NCBI GenBank assembly: GCA_910588855.1
Contig: CAJUSR010000019.1
Location: 1-64,000 of the forward strand
Origin: an uncultured Kineothrix sp.
GTDB taxonomy: Bacteria; Bacillota; Clostridia; Lachnospirales; Lachnospiraceae
Length of the DNA: 64,000 bases
Direction of reading: 5' to 3'
Shown in pieces: positions 1-8,963 of this stretch. Each line of letters starts with the position of its first letter. Position 1 is the first letter of the stretch. The translations under genes were made by a program, and so were the position numbers. Under the pieces are notes generated by a model. It made no database searches. It worked only from the letters and a program-made list of their open reading frames with translations, and was not told where the DNA came from.

Positions 1-119
1 GCACGGTTGTCATTGCCATACCCTTCGAGCAAATTGATCACGCCCCATACGCCCAGGCCAGCGCCCAGCGCGATTACAAGTACCTTCAAAGTGTCGATTG
101 CTGCTGTAAAAAATGCCAT
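1..119 (-). CDS. Maff2 family conjugative element protein, partial
   Basis: The first 39 codons from an ATG at 119 encode a small hydrophobic protein starting MAFFTAAIDTLKVL, with a glycine-rich membrane segment and the motif GVINLLEGYGNDN. This is the typical start of Maff2 proteins, small pilin-like membrane components (VirB2-like by position) encoded directly after the VirD4 coupling protein in Tn1549-type elements. The C-terminus lies beyond the left window edge. Family membership is recognised from sequence; the role in the mating channel is inferred from context. Confidence 0.8.
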   Translation of the reverse strand, partial: MAFFTAAIDTLKVLVIALGAGLGVWGVINLLEGYGNDNR

Positions 120-463
120 AATGATTACCGAAACCCAAACCCCCGGAACGCCTTATTTTGTCGTTCCACCACAATTCAGACAAAACAGCCCTGTCATTCC
201 GAATCTGTGTATCTCAGGAGCCGGGTTTCTCTCCTTTCCCTTATTTTTATTTTCTTTGAGATAAGAAAAGGGAGCCTCCACAGCCGGAACCGCCTATAAA
301 AGCGGGTTTCCATACGAAAGCTCCCTGTTTTCAGGTTCCATATTCAGTTGTCAGCGGGATTTCTCCCTGTCTGGTGGGCGCGCGTATCCTGCACCTCATT
401 ACTGCCTCACTTCCTTCCATTTTTATTTACAGTCCCTATAAGAGCGCCGCCGAGAAAAAAGAT
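120..463 (-). other. virD4-Maff2 intergenic region
   Basis: 344 bases without a recognised gene between VirD4 and Maff2. Two short minus-strand reading frames with plausible ribosome binding sites occur: 22 codons from an ATG at 399 behind GAGG, and 39 codons from an ATG at 313 (listed separately). No clear terminator or promoter was found. Confidence 0.4.
194..313 (-). CDS. Possible small basic peptide (39 aa)
   Basis: An ATG at 313 follows GGGAG with a 7-base gap and opens 39 codons, ending TGA at 194-196. The peptide is arginine-rich (starts METRFYRRFRLWRLP) with no recognised domain. It may be real, a translational coupler for Maff2, or chance; only the Shine-Dalgarno match and position between two conserved transfer genes support it. 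Confidence 0.25.
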   Translation of the reverse strand: METRFYRRFRLWRLPFLISKKIKIRERRETRLLRYTDSE

Positions 464-2245
464 TCAGGCGGCAGGGCTGCCGGGGTCAGCCGGTGCTTCC
501 AGTTCACACACCTCATAAGTCTCCTCCGGCTTTACTTTCAGCCGGCGTTTCACAAATTTTGCCACATCAAACGTGTTTTTCGGGTCAGCATCGGACAGGT
601 ACTTGTACTGCGGGTGTTTTGTAATGTCGAATTTGTCACTGAAAAACGGCCTTACCCCCTGCACCTGCAAAATACATTTGCCGCCGTCCATAACAGCAAG
701 TTCATCGGGCGTCATAAGTTCCTTACCGAGTTTCTGGTAATTCAGCCCATAGCTGCGCTGGCTTCCCCGCGTATCGGATGTGTTAAATGTGTCTATGGTC
801 TCCTTTCCGAGCATGGCGGAAATCTCTTTTAAAGTGCTTTGCTCCTTGCCGCCCAAAAACAGGACGCAGGAGCAGTTGCCGATAATTGTTTCCGCATGGT
901 CTTTGTATACCGCCTTTAACTGGCTCTGCGTCTGGACGATCACATGGGCGGATATTTCCCGGCTCCTGATCACCGAAATCAGGTGTTCAAAGTTGGGGAT
1001 TTTCTGGTTCGCAAATTCATCCAGCAGGCAGGTCACATGGGTTTTCAACGCACCGCCGTTTTCCAGCGCCTTATCGCAGAGGGTATTGAACATCTGCGTA
1101 TAAACCATAGACGCAATGAAATTAAATGTCGTATCCGTATCGGACACAATGCAGAACAGGGCCGTCTTTCTGTCTCCCAATTTATCCAGTTCCAGCTCGT
1201 CATCCATCATCATGTCCCGGACTTCCTTAATGTCAAACGGGGCCATCCTTGCACCGCAGCTAATAAGTATGCTTTTCGCCGTTTTGCCCGCCGCCATTTT
1301 GTACTTTTTATACTGGCGGACGGCAAAATGCTCCGGATTGCGCTTCTCCAGGCGGTCAAACATCATATCCACAGCGTTTTTAAAATTTTCATCATCTTCC
1401 CGGACTTCGGAAGCGTTCAGCATCTCCAGCAGGGTATTTAAGTTTTTCTCATCCTCCGGGGCTTCATACCAGATATACGCGATCAGCGCCTGGTAATAAA
1501 GCGCTTCCGCTTTTGCCCAGAAATCCTCCCCGCCTTTGCTGTCCTCCCCCTTTGTATTTTCCATGATGCAGTTGACCAGCTTCAGTATGTCATTCTCGCA
1601 GCGGATATAGCGGAACGGGTTGTATTTCATGGATTCCTTAAAATTGATGGTATTGAGGATTTTTATCTCATATCCGCCCTCTTGCAGCATTTTCCCGCAC
1701 TCCAGAACAACGGTGCCTTTTGGGTCCGTGACAACATAACTTGCGTTCATCTGCATTAAATTGGGCTTAACGTGGAAGCGTGTCTTGCCGGAGCCGGAAC
1801 CGCCGATAATCAGCACGTTCTTGTTGATGTTGTATTTTGGTATCTTATTCCTCCCAAGCATGATCCGCTCCGTCTGAGTCAGGAGGATATTGCTGTCAAA
1901 CTTCGGGTCAATAAAAGGCTTGATGTCCTCCTGCGTCCCCCACCTTGCAGAACCATACTCCACGCCATGACGGTATTTTTTTGCGTTTTTCCCCTTAAAG
2001 TACACCACCGCCCGGACTGCCGCCGCGCCTGCAATGCCTATGAGCAGGTCGTGGGGATGGAAACTCGGAAAAGGATTTGCGGTAATCGTCGCCCCCAGGC
2101 CGGATACTGCCGCCATAGCCTTTGTTACCGCGTCCGTGCCCGCACTGAGCCGGTAGCCCTCCGTGATCTTCGAGAAAAACCAGAACATCATTACATAGGG
2201 CAGGTTTGGGACAAGGTATTTTTTTATGTCAATATTGCCTTTCAA
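464..2245 (-). CDS. VirD4/TraG-type conjugative coupling protein
   Basis: Type IV secretion coupling ATPase that brings the relaxosome to the mating channel at the membrane. 593 residues: N-terminal hydrophobic segments (about 12-90), a Walker A motif GGSGSGKT near residue 148, and a Walker B region with CLLDEFAN near residue 407, followed by VQTQSQ, typical of TraG/VirD4 proteins. The start is a TTG at 2245 overlapping the pcfB stop (TTGA), with AAGGAGGG nine bases upstream, implying translational coupling. It is followed by Maff2 as in Tn1549-like elements. Function is assigned by family; the membrane segments fit its usual topology. Confidence 0.93.
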   Translation of the reverse strand: MKGNIDIKKYLVPNLPYVMMFWFFSKITEGYRLSAGTDAVTKAMAAVSGLGATITANPFPSFHPHDLLIGIAGAAAVRAVVYFKGKNAKKYRHGVEYGSARWGTQEDIKPFIDPKFDSNILLTQTERIMLGRNKIPKYNINKNVLIIGGSGSGKTRFHVKPNLMQMNASYVVTDPKGTVVLECGKMLQEGGYEIKILNTINFKESMKYNPFRYIRCENDILKLVNCIMENTKGEDSKGGEDFWAKAEALYYQALIAYIWYEAPEDEKNLNTLLEMLNASEVREDDENFKNAVDMMFDRLEKRNPEHFAVRQYKKYKMAAGKTAKSILISCGARMAPFDIKEVRDMMMDDELELDKLGDRKTALFCIVSDTDTTFNFIASMVYTQMFNTLCDKALENGGALKTHVTCLLDEFANQKIPNFEHLISVIRSREISAHVIVQTQSQLKAVYKDHAETIIGNCSCVLFLGGKEQSTLKEISAMLGKETIDTFNTSDTRGSQRSYGLNYQKLGKELMTPDELAVMDGGKCILQVQGVRPFFSDKFDITKHPQYKYLSDADPKNTFDVAKFVKRRLKVKPEETYEVCELEAPADPGSPAA

Positions 2246-2712
2246 TGCTCAATCCCTCCTTTCCCGCGGTGTTTCTCCCTGTCCACGGACTGCCCCATAA
2301 CAAGCTGTTTAAAATGGGAAAGCTGCTTTTTAATAGAAGGCTTTCCCTTCTCCCGGTTCAGTGTTTTCGCGGTATATTCCGCAAAGGCGGCATTTAAAGC
2401 GTCCGCATCACGGGCCTTGAAAAATACAAGATACCTTCCCTGTGCCGGGTCTTTTTTCAGCGCAAAATCCACGCCGTACTTTCTTGCAACCCGCTCAAAG
2501 GATTTGATATTCTTATCCGTGATCTCGATATTCTGTACGCCGTCCCCCTGCCCTACAAGGCTTTTTACACTCTGTTTCCCATGATGCGGCTCGTTTGCCT
2601 GCCTCTGGTACTGGCGTATCGCCCATTTCAAAAGGTCTGCCGTCAGCTTCCCTCCGTTCTTTCCCATCCGGATTACAAGCGCGACAGACTTATCCCTGAC
2701 TTCATCCTGCAT
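2242..2712 (-). CDS. pcfB: PcfB family (DUF3801) conjugation protein
   Basis: 156 residues, basic and mostly hydrophilic, with the PcfB pattern of an N-terminal segment (ALVIRMGKNGGKLTADLLKWAI) and a central GVDFALKKD-like motif. In enterococcal plasmid pCF10, PcfB works with the coupling protein PcfC at the transfer apparatus; here it sits directly upstream of the VirD4 gene and overlaps it by four bases. The start at 2712 follows GGGAGG at a 7-base gap. The basic tail (REKHRGKGG) may contact DNA, which is inference. Confidence 0.88.
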   Translation of the reverse strand: MQDEVRDKSVALVIRMGKNGGKLTADLLKWAIRQYQRQANEPHHGKQSVKSLVGQGDGVQNIEITDKNIKSFERVARKYGVDFALKKDPAQGRYLVFFKARDADALNAAFAEYTAKTLNREKGKPSIKKQLSHFKQLVMGQSVDREKHRGKGGIEH

Positions 2713-2730
2713 CCGACAACCTCCCTTCCT

Positions 2731-3528
2731 CTAATTTTCTGTCAGCTTCCCATGCACCACATAGCGGGCATTTTCAAAAGAATAGGCACAGGTGGAGAGC
2801 GTCACGATATGGTCGCCCTCCCCCACCTGCACATCCGAGGAAAAATCCGATCTCCCCTTTATGCGCACAAGCCATGCGGCAAAATCCTCTTTGGAAGCAA
2901 AGCGCAGGGTATAAGCATCCGAATCCACCGCCGCCGTATACCCCGCAAACAGTTCCAGCCGGTAGTCTTTTTCTTCCGTAACCAGATATACCACCGGATG
3001 GGCCTCATAATATTCCTGCCCTGCATAAAAGACCAGGCTGGCAAACATCTTCCCGCTTGCCATGTGGTGCCCGTAGATCAGGGTATTCTCATCCGACAAA
3101 TCCATCCGGTTTTCGCAGTCCATAAACAGACAGCCGTTCCGGTTTTCGCTCCCGTCCGCCAGATGGAACAGGTAATAGGAATTGTCCTGCCCCTGCACCA
3201 GCGGGTAGCTGACAGCCGTATCCGGGCAGTAAAGCCAGCCCACAAGGTCAGGGCTGGCTTCCTTCAAAGCAGCAAAATCAATATCGAGGATACGCGGCGC
3301 ATCCTCCTGTAACCCTCCGCCCGGCGACGGTGTTTCCGGCACAGCAGCCTCCCCCGGTTCTTTTTTGCAGGGTGCCACATACTGCGCCATCTTCCCGTAT
3401 GTCCTTTCACTCTCCGCATCCTGCCTGCATGTGTCATAAACCCGCAGGCCAAAAAAGGCGGCTGCACCGATACATGCCACCGCCAGTAATGCCGGGAAGA
3501 ACACCGCAAGCGCCTTACGCATCTTCAT
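2731..3528 (-). CDS. srtB: Class B sortase
   Basis: Membrane-anchored transpeptidase expected to attach the neighbouring large adhesin to the cell wall. An N-terminal hydrophobic anchor (ALAVFFPALLAVACIGAAAFF) precedes the sortase B fold; the catalytic His lies in YGHHM, the Cys in TLSTC and the Arg in ARYVV. Several ATG codons cluster at 3531, 3528 and 3522, all overlapping the 3' end of the adhesin gene; 3528 has GGAAG at the best spacing. Overlap and adjacency make the adhesin the likely dedicated substrate. Confidence 0.92.
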   Translation of the reverse strand: MKMRKALAVFFPALLAVACIGAAAFFGLRVYDTCRQDAESERTYGKMAQYVAPCKKEPGEAAVPETPSPGGGLQEDAPRILDIDFAALKEASPDLVGWLYCPDTAVSYPLVQGQDNSYYLFHLADGSENRNGCLFMDCENRMDLSDENTLIYGHHMASGKMFASLVFYAGQEYYEAHPVVYLVTEEKDYRLELFAGYTAAVDSDAYTLRFASKEDFAAWLVRIKGRSDFSSDVQVGEGDHIVTLSTCAYSFENARYVVHGKLTEN

Positions 3529-6500
3529 CATCTTTCTTCCGGGCTTTATAGATTGCATAGCCGGCAGACGCGCCTCCGGCAAGGAGCGCAAGGACGGCGA
3601 TCACCGCCCACAGGCCGATATTGGAATCATCACCGGTCTTTGGTGCATTTGCAGACAGGGAAGTCCCCCCTGCTTTTGCGGACGTATTCCCGGCAGCGCC
3701 TGTCTTTTCCGCACTGTCCCCGGATGAATCTTTCTTCGATGTGTTCTCCCCGGCAGCGTTTCCTCCTGCGGCTTCATTTTTATTGGAATTATCCACGTTC
3801 ACTATCACACTGTCTGAATTTTCCGGGAGATTGTCTATCAGGTCTTTTATGTTTTCTAACAGGGTATCCGGCTTTTCCACATAAGTCCTCACACGGTTGC
3901 TTGTGAGCGTCACATCATTTCCCGAAACGCTGGCAACATTCTGGATGCAGCCCCCTTCCGCTTCTTTCAGAACCTGCACCAGGAAAGTGACTGTCCGGGA
4001 CTGCCCGCCCGCAAGCGTGACCGTCCATGTGACAGTCCCATTCTCACAGGAGCCATCATTTCCCGCAGACACAAAGCTGCATCCTTCCGGCACTTCATCC
4101 GTAACTTTAAAAATCCTTTCTTCTACCGCTGTATTTTTTACGGTGATCTGGTATTGCAGTTTGATTCCGCTCCCTACCGTCTCCCCGTTCAAATCTTTTT
4201 TCCCGTTTTCACTCTTTACGGATTTTAACAGTTCCTCCAGCACATAATTGATGACCTGGTTGGTGCCTGCCGTTTTGGACTGCCCTGTTTTCCTGTCGCT
4301 GACTGTGACGGCGGCACTGTTGGCAAAGGCTTTGCCGGACAGATCTGCGCCGGCTTTCACACGGACAGTCACAAAGCCTTCCGTGTCCGGTTCCACATCA
4401 AAGCACCAGCGCACGTTATCACCCTTGACAACGCTGTATACCCTGCCGTCATTGGAAGCGTCCACAAAAAACACACCTGCGGGGAGAATATCATTGACCT
4501 CCACGGTACGGACTGTATAGCCGTCATTCTTATAGGTGATCCTGTAGGTCACAATATCCCCGGCAGCTACGTTCTCACCGTTTATGTCCCTGCCGTCCGC
4601 ATCCAGCACATACTTCGCAGGCACATAATTTCTGGTATGCTGATCTTTTTTATCACCGTTCTCCGCTTCTGTGCCGATATGTGCCTCATCCATATCCACA
4701 TAAGCCTGATTCTCCACCGTCTTTCCAGTCGCGGATTCCAGGACTTTCACTTCCACAGATACCATCCCTTCCTCATGCGCCCCGGTTTCCATTGACCACC
4801 TGACCGTATGGGTTCCCTCATCATACACACCGCCGTCACTTACAGAAACAAAGCCCACATCTTCCGGCAGGCTGTCCGTGATCACCGCTGTCTTTCCATA
4901 ATCCGAAGGGTTCTTATAGGAAATGGTATAAATGATGTTCTCCCCGGCCTGCACCGGATAAGTGTTAATGGACGGCTCCCCAAGTTTGGAAAACACATCT
5001 TTTTCAGGTGTCGGGATAACCGGCGTCTCCACCTCATTTGTCTCTTTCCGGGCAAAATCAACCGACACAACGGCACGGTTTTTCAGGATGGTGTCCTCCG
5101 CTTCTTTCCGTATCTTAACCTTTACCGATACAGTTTCCTGTGTATTCTCTTTTACTGCCACTTTCCATGTAACTGTATGGCTGCCCGTCTCATAGCTTCC
5201 CTCATGGTCTGCCGCGATAAATTCCACATTTTCCGGCAGTGCATCCGTAATGGTAAACTCACGCGCATCATCAGCAGGATTCTGGAATGTGATCCGGTAC
5301 TCCAGAATGTCCCCGGCCTGCTTTACGGTCTGTATGCTGCCTCCTTCACTGTCCGCCCCTATATCGTGGCCGTCCACGCATAAGACCGCCTTGAAAGGCT
5401 GATCCAGAACATAAACCGGCGTTGTATCATCCAGCATGGAATCAGAGGAAATGGAAACCTTCTGCGTCCAGTCCACAAAAATCTCCGCCTGATTGTATAT
5501 TTTGGTATATTCCGTGTCAAAAGACGGTACATATGCGTCAAAGGAGACTGTCTTTTCCTCTCCCGCCGCCAGTGCCATCTTCCAGGTGATTTTCTTTCCG
5601 TCCACCGTGCCGCCGTCTGATACTGTCCCCTCCACAAGGGAAACCTCCGCAGGGATTTCATCTGTTACGGTAAATGCCTTTTCTTCCTCTGCCGGGTTCC
5701 TGAAAGAAATGGTATAGGTAACTGTTTCCTCCCCGTTTATCACTTTGTTTGTAATATCCGCCCCTTCCGTATTCCACACGGATTTTACCGGGTCTTCCAG
5801 AACAGGGGAGCTTGTCACATCAGACAGGGGCACATCCTTTTCCGAACTGTCCGGGATCGCCTTAAAGCACACTGTCCCTGTATTTTTCAGGACTTCCCCC
5901 TGCGCCGCAGCTTCCACCTTGCAGTGAAAGGACACTTCCCCCCTGCCGTAAGTGACCACTGTGCCCTTCCATGCCACCGTATGGCTTTCCGCATCATACA
6001 CGCCGCCGCTGCCGATGGAATTTGTAATTACCTCCATCCCCACAGGCACCCTGTCCGTAATCTCCACTTCCCGCGCTGTTCCGGTCGGGTTTTCAAAACT
6101 GATGGTGTATGCCACCACATCGCCGTCCTTAATCACAGCCCTGTCGATTGCCTGTCCGTCATTGTAATTGTGCAGGCAGGCGCTGTCCTCTATCGCTACT
6201 TCCTTATCCATAGAGGGCTTCACATAGGACACGATAATCTTATGGTTCTGTGTCACATCGCTGAATGTGTAGGAAGAAGGGTACCCTGTAATATCCACTT
6301 TTTTTCCGTCCACTGTAACGGTATCCAGAAGATACCCCTCGTCCGGCTCATAACGGACAGTGCGGTCATGGTGGAATTTCACGCGGTCATCCACCTTGAT
6401 ATCTTCCTCCCCCTTTACGGTCTCATTCCCGTCCGCGTCATAAATGCCGATCCTGCCGTTTACGACCTGCGCCTCCACCGTCCTGTAAGGGGAAGCCGCC

Positions 6501-8281
6501 TTTACCTCGTTGCTCTCCACCGACATGCTGTTGAAATATACCTTGCAGCTATTGTAAAAATAATCGGCCTCTGCTGTCCCGTTCACGGCAGTGTTGACAA
6601 CAAGCGTATACGTCTCCCCCTGGTAGGCCATAGAATTGGCCAGATAGGATGATGAAAAGGCGTATTCCACCTTATGGCTGTCTTTGTCATAGGAAACCGT
6701 ACCGGCGTTCAGCCTGTTCCCCGCTGCATCCTCCAGCCATGCGGACACATAATCGACCTCTGCCGGAAGTTTATCAACAAACCGCAGCGCCGAATATCTG
6801 CTGACCGTCTCCACGCCCAGCGTATGCACCTTCTGGCTGATACGGTAGGTGATCTGCTGTCCTTCCTCTGTTTCCTCCAGAAATGTCACCCCGTTTTCTG
6901 TTTTACAGGGATTCTCCGGCCTGGGGATTGCTATGGATGCGGAACTCGGAGAAATCCAGTACCCCGTATGGGTGTTGCACCCAAGATAAAAAGTGTTGCC
7001 TGTCGCATACAGCGGTATGGAAACACTGTTTTTATAAAAAGTGGAGCCGCCCAGGTAATCCGTGAAGTTATTGTTGCTGCCCCGAAAAGACGGCACACCG
7101 CTGACCTTCGTAACGGCTACATTGGTGGAACTTGCCGTGTACCCGGTGGTAGTCCCGCTCAAAGGCGAAGCGTATTCACCGGTATTCAGGCTGTTGAACG
7201 TCATAAAGGAATTTCCGTCAAAGCGTATCGTCTCCTGTGTATCCACATAGAAATAGTCTACTTTGACCTGCGCCCTCGATGCGCTCTCATTGCCTATGAA
7301 CCACCACCCGTTATAAAAACTGGTTTCACAATAGTAAAGCGCCGAGAGGGAGCCAAGTTCTGTAAACGTCACCCTCGCCCCCACTGCCTTATCGTTGTAT
7401 GTGCCGATATTTGCATAGGTGATCTGCACCACGCTGGAATTGCTCAGGTTCGTGAAACGGGCGGTGCTTGCCCCTGTGTCCGCGCCGCCGTAAGAGGCTT
7501 TCCCCCAGGAAGCCCCTGATACACTGTAACTTGACGTGGTATTCTGCCGCCTGATCTTCAGGCCGTTGCCCTCCGTAAACTGCCCCAGGTCAATCTTTGA
7601 GATTTCCAGCGTCCTGGGGACAGAGGGGGATGTATCGGGGTAATAAACTTCGATCTCCTCCTGCAGGAGCGTCACATAAAACTGCTTCTTCATGGTGGAG
7701 TCCGTCCCTTCCGCACGGTAGGTCACTTCATAGGTGATGCGGTCTTTTAAGGAACCATAAGCAATACATACTCCCTGCCGGCCATCCTCGATCAGCCTGA
7801 TTTCTTCCGGTTCCCCGCTCACCCGGCTGACATCCTCCACAAGAACATCCACCTCGTCCCCGTCAGCTACAGCCTGTATGCCGAATACTTCCGGGTCGAT
7901 AGACATACCTATGCTCCCGTATTCCACAAACATCTCTACGGGGGATTTCAGAGAATCCACCTCTGCCCCGTCCTCATACCAGACCACAACAGCGGGCGTT
8001 TCCGGTTCTGTCCCTGTTTCCCCTTCTGTACCGCCTTCCGGCGTTTCTTCCTGCCCGGAGCCAGTGCCGGAACCGGCATCATCCCACACCTCCGGCTCCG
8101 TTTCTGTTTCCTCAGTTTCCGCCACATCAGCGGCCGGTATATCCTCTGTCCCTTCCGTGCCCATCTCTGCCGCATAGACGGCCATTCCCCCAATACTGCC
8201 GGAGCCGATGAGCATTGCCGCTGCCACCGCCGCCGCGAGCAGGCGGGGCAGGAATTTACTCAGTTTCTTTTTTCGTGCCAT
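3515..8281 (-). CDS. Large LPXTG-like repeat surface adhesin
   Basis: 1588 residues. A positively charged start and signal peptide (RLLAAAVAAAMLIGSGSIGG) lead to an acidic Thr/Glu/Pro-rich stretch, a beta-rich N-terminal region, then six tandem DUF11/isopeptide-type domains of about 110-130 residues, each with the pattern Y-x-I-x-[FYV]-x-N followed by TD-x-[LVI]-P and V-x-W. A Ser/Gly/Asn-rich spacer precedes the sorting signal NAPKTGDDS, a transmembrane helix and the tail KARKKDDEDA. The start at 8281 follows GGAGAGG; an upstream in-frame ATG would sit inside a hairpin. Such proteins are found beside sortases in Tn1549-type elements; a role in donor-recipient contact is inferred. Confidence 0.9.
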   Translation of the reverse strand: MARKKKLSKFLPRLLAAAVAAAMLIGSGSIGGMAVYAAEMGTEGTEDIPAADVAETEETETEPEVWDDAGSGTGSGQEETPEGGTEGETGTEPETPAVVVWYEDGAEVDSLKSPVEMFVEYGSIGMSIDPEVFGIQAVADGDEVDVLVEDVSRVSGEPEEIRLIEDGRQGVCIAYGSLKDRITYEVTYRAEGTDSTMKKQFYVTLLQEEIEVYYPDTSPSVPRTLEISKIDLGQFTEGNGLKIRRQNTTSSYSVSGASWGKASYGGADTGASTARFTNLSNSSVVQITYANIGTYNDKAVGARVTFTELGSLSALYYCETSFYNGWWFIGNESASRAQVKVDYFYVDTQETIRFDGNSFMTFNSLNTGEYASPLSGTTTGYTASSTNVAVTKVSGVPSFRGSNNNFTDYLGGSTFYKNSVSIPLYATGNTFYLGCNTHTGYWISPSSASIAIPRPENPCKTENGVTFLEETEEGQQITYRISQKVHTLGVETVSRYSALRFVDKLPAEVDYVSAWLEDAAGNRLNAGTVSYDKDSHKVEYAFSSSYLANSMAYQGETYTLVVNTAVNGTAEADYFYNSCKVYFNSMSVESNEVKAASPYRTVEAQVVNGRIGIYDADGNETVKGEEDIKVDDRVKFHHDRTVRYEPDEGYLLDTVTVDGKKVDITGYPSSYTFSDVTQNHKIIVSYVKPSMDKEVAIEDSACLHNYNDGQAIDRAVIKDGDVVAYTISFENPTGTAREVEITDRVPVGMEVITNSIGSGGVYDAESHTVAWKGTVVTYGRGEVSFHCKVEAAAQGEVLKNTGTVCFKAIPDSSEKDVPLSDVTSSPVLEDPVKSVWNTEGADITNKVINGEETVTYTISFRNPAEEEKAFTVTDEIPAEVSLVEGTVSDGGTVDGKKITWKMALAAGEEKTVSFDAYVPSFDTEYTKIYNQAEIFVDWTQKVSISSDSMLDDTTPVYVLDQPFKAVLCVDGHDIGADSEGGSIQTVKQAGDILEYRITFQNPADDAREFTITDALPENVEFIAADHEGSYETGSHTVTWKVAVKENTQETVSVKVKIRKEAEDTILKNRAVVSVDFARKETNEVETPVIPTPEKDVFSKLGEPSINTYPVQAGENIIYTISYKNPSDYGKTAVITDSLPEDVGFVSVSDGGVYDEGTHTVRWSMETGAHEEGMVSVEVKVLESATGKTVENQAYVDMDEAHIGTEAENGDKKDQHTRNYVPAKYVLDADGRDINGENVAAGDIVTYRITYKNDGYTVRTVEVNDILPAGVFFVDASNDGRVYSVVKGDNVRWCFDVEPDTEGFVTVRVKAGADLSGKAFANSAAVTVSDRKTGQSKTAGTNQVINYVLEELLKSVKSENGKKDLNGETVGSGIKLQYQITVKNTAVEERIFKVTDEVPEGCSFVSAGNDGSCENGTVTWTVTLAGGQSRTVTFLVQVLKEAEGGCIQNVASVSGNDVTLTSNRVRTYVEKPDTLLENIKDLIDNLPENSDSVIVNVDNSNKNEAAGGNAAGENTSKKDSSGDSAEKTGAAGNTSAKAGGTSLSANAPKTGDDSNIGLWAVIAVLALLAGGASAGYAIYKARKKDDEDA

Positions 8282-8305
8282 AGTCCTCTCCTTTCCCGGA
8301 TAAAC

Positions 8306-8333
8306 AAAAGCCGGCATCCTCTCCGACACCGGC
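8306..8333 (-). terminator. Weak hairpin between DUF3846 gene and adhesin
   Basis: Inverted repeat GCCGG/CCGGC (8310-8314 and 8329-8333) followed on the minus strand by only four T residues. It may attenuate transcription into the adhesin gene; strength is doubtful. Confidence 0.4.
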
Positions 8334-8399
8334 CCATTCTATACACTCTCCTTTTCCGGCACAGGCTGCTTCCGCAATTTCCCATGCCCTTTTATCCTG

Positions 8400-8861
8400 T
8401 CACACGGCCACGCCCCGATCCTGTCCGCCCCATTTTGTCAGCACCACGGTCTCCCCGTTTTTCAGGGTGTCCCACAGGCTGTAAACCTTGTCCGCCACAT
8501 CATCCGGATCAGCGTAAGTTTCACTGCCGACCATCATAAACTCCCCCGGCCTTGCAAAAAGTTCCTGGAACTCCTTCTGCTGTCCGGGGGTAAGGGAATC
8601 GAAAAGACATCCTTCCTCCGGTATGCCGCACAAAAGGAAAGTGCCGTTTACAAACCCTTTCCCTCCCGGCATACAGCGGTTGGGGGCAAGCCCGCCCGTA
8701 TCCTCCCGGCTGATCAGCAACACCCTCTGCGGCAGGAAACACCCCACCTGTACCGCGCCCCCTAACACTGCTTCCACAGCTTCCAGCGTGTTGTCCGGCA
8801 GTGCGGCAGGACGCGGGGCCTTCCCCGGCTCCACGATCAGAATGTCCATTTTTTGCTTCAT
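8400..8861 (-). CDS. DUF3846 domain-containing protein
   Basis: 153 residues resembling DUF3846 proteins, which are common in conjugative elements and phages of Clostridia and have no established function. The N-terminus (MDILIVEPGKAPRPAAL) and the central ISREDTGGLAPNR and GTFLLCG stretches fit the family. No signal peptide or membrane segment. ATG at 8861 follows GGAGG with a 10-base gap. It lies between the replication initiator and the adhesin. Confidence 0.8.
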   Translation of the reverse strand: MKQKMDILIVEPGKAPRPAALPDNTLEAVEAVLGGAVQVGCFLPQRVLLISREDTGGLAPNRCMPGGKGFVNGTFLLCGIPEEGCLFDSLTPGQQKEFQELFARPGEFMMVGSETYADPDDVADKVYSLWDTLKNGETVVLTKWGGQDRGVAV

Positions 8862-8943
8862 GTTTCGTTGTCCTCCTTTAAATTTTTTTGTCTATGTGCA
8901 GCCTGTAAAGGGCTTCACAGCTATGAAAAAATAACCAGCGGAA

Positions 8944-8963
8944 AGAAAAAAGCCCAAAGGCTT
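8944..8963 (-). terminator. Terminator after repA
   Basis: Short hairpin AAGCC-ttt-GGGCTT overlapping the repA stop codon and followed by a T-run on the minus strand. Small stem, but position and U-tract fit an intrinsic terminator. Confidence 0.5.

Noticed and set aside
464..8281. Many plus-strand reading frames opposite virD4 and the adhesin
   Set aside because: They are antisense shadows of high-GC coding sequence; none has a recognisable domain or a binding site that outweighs the minus-strand genes.
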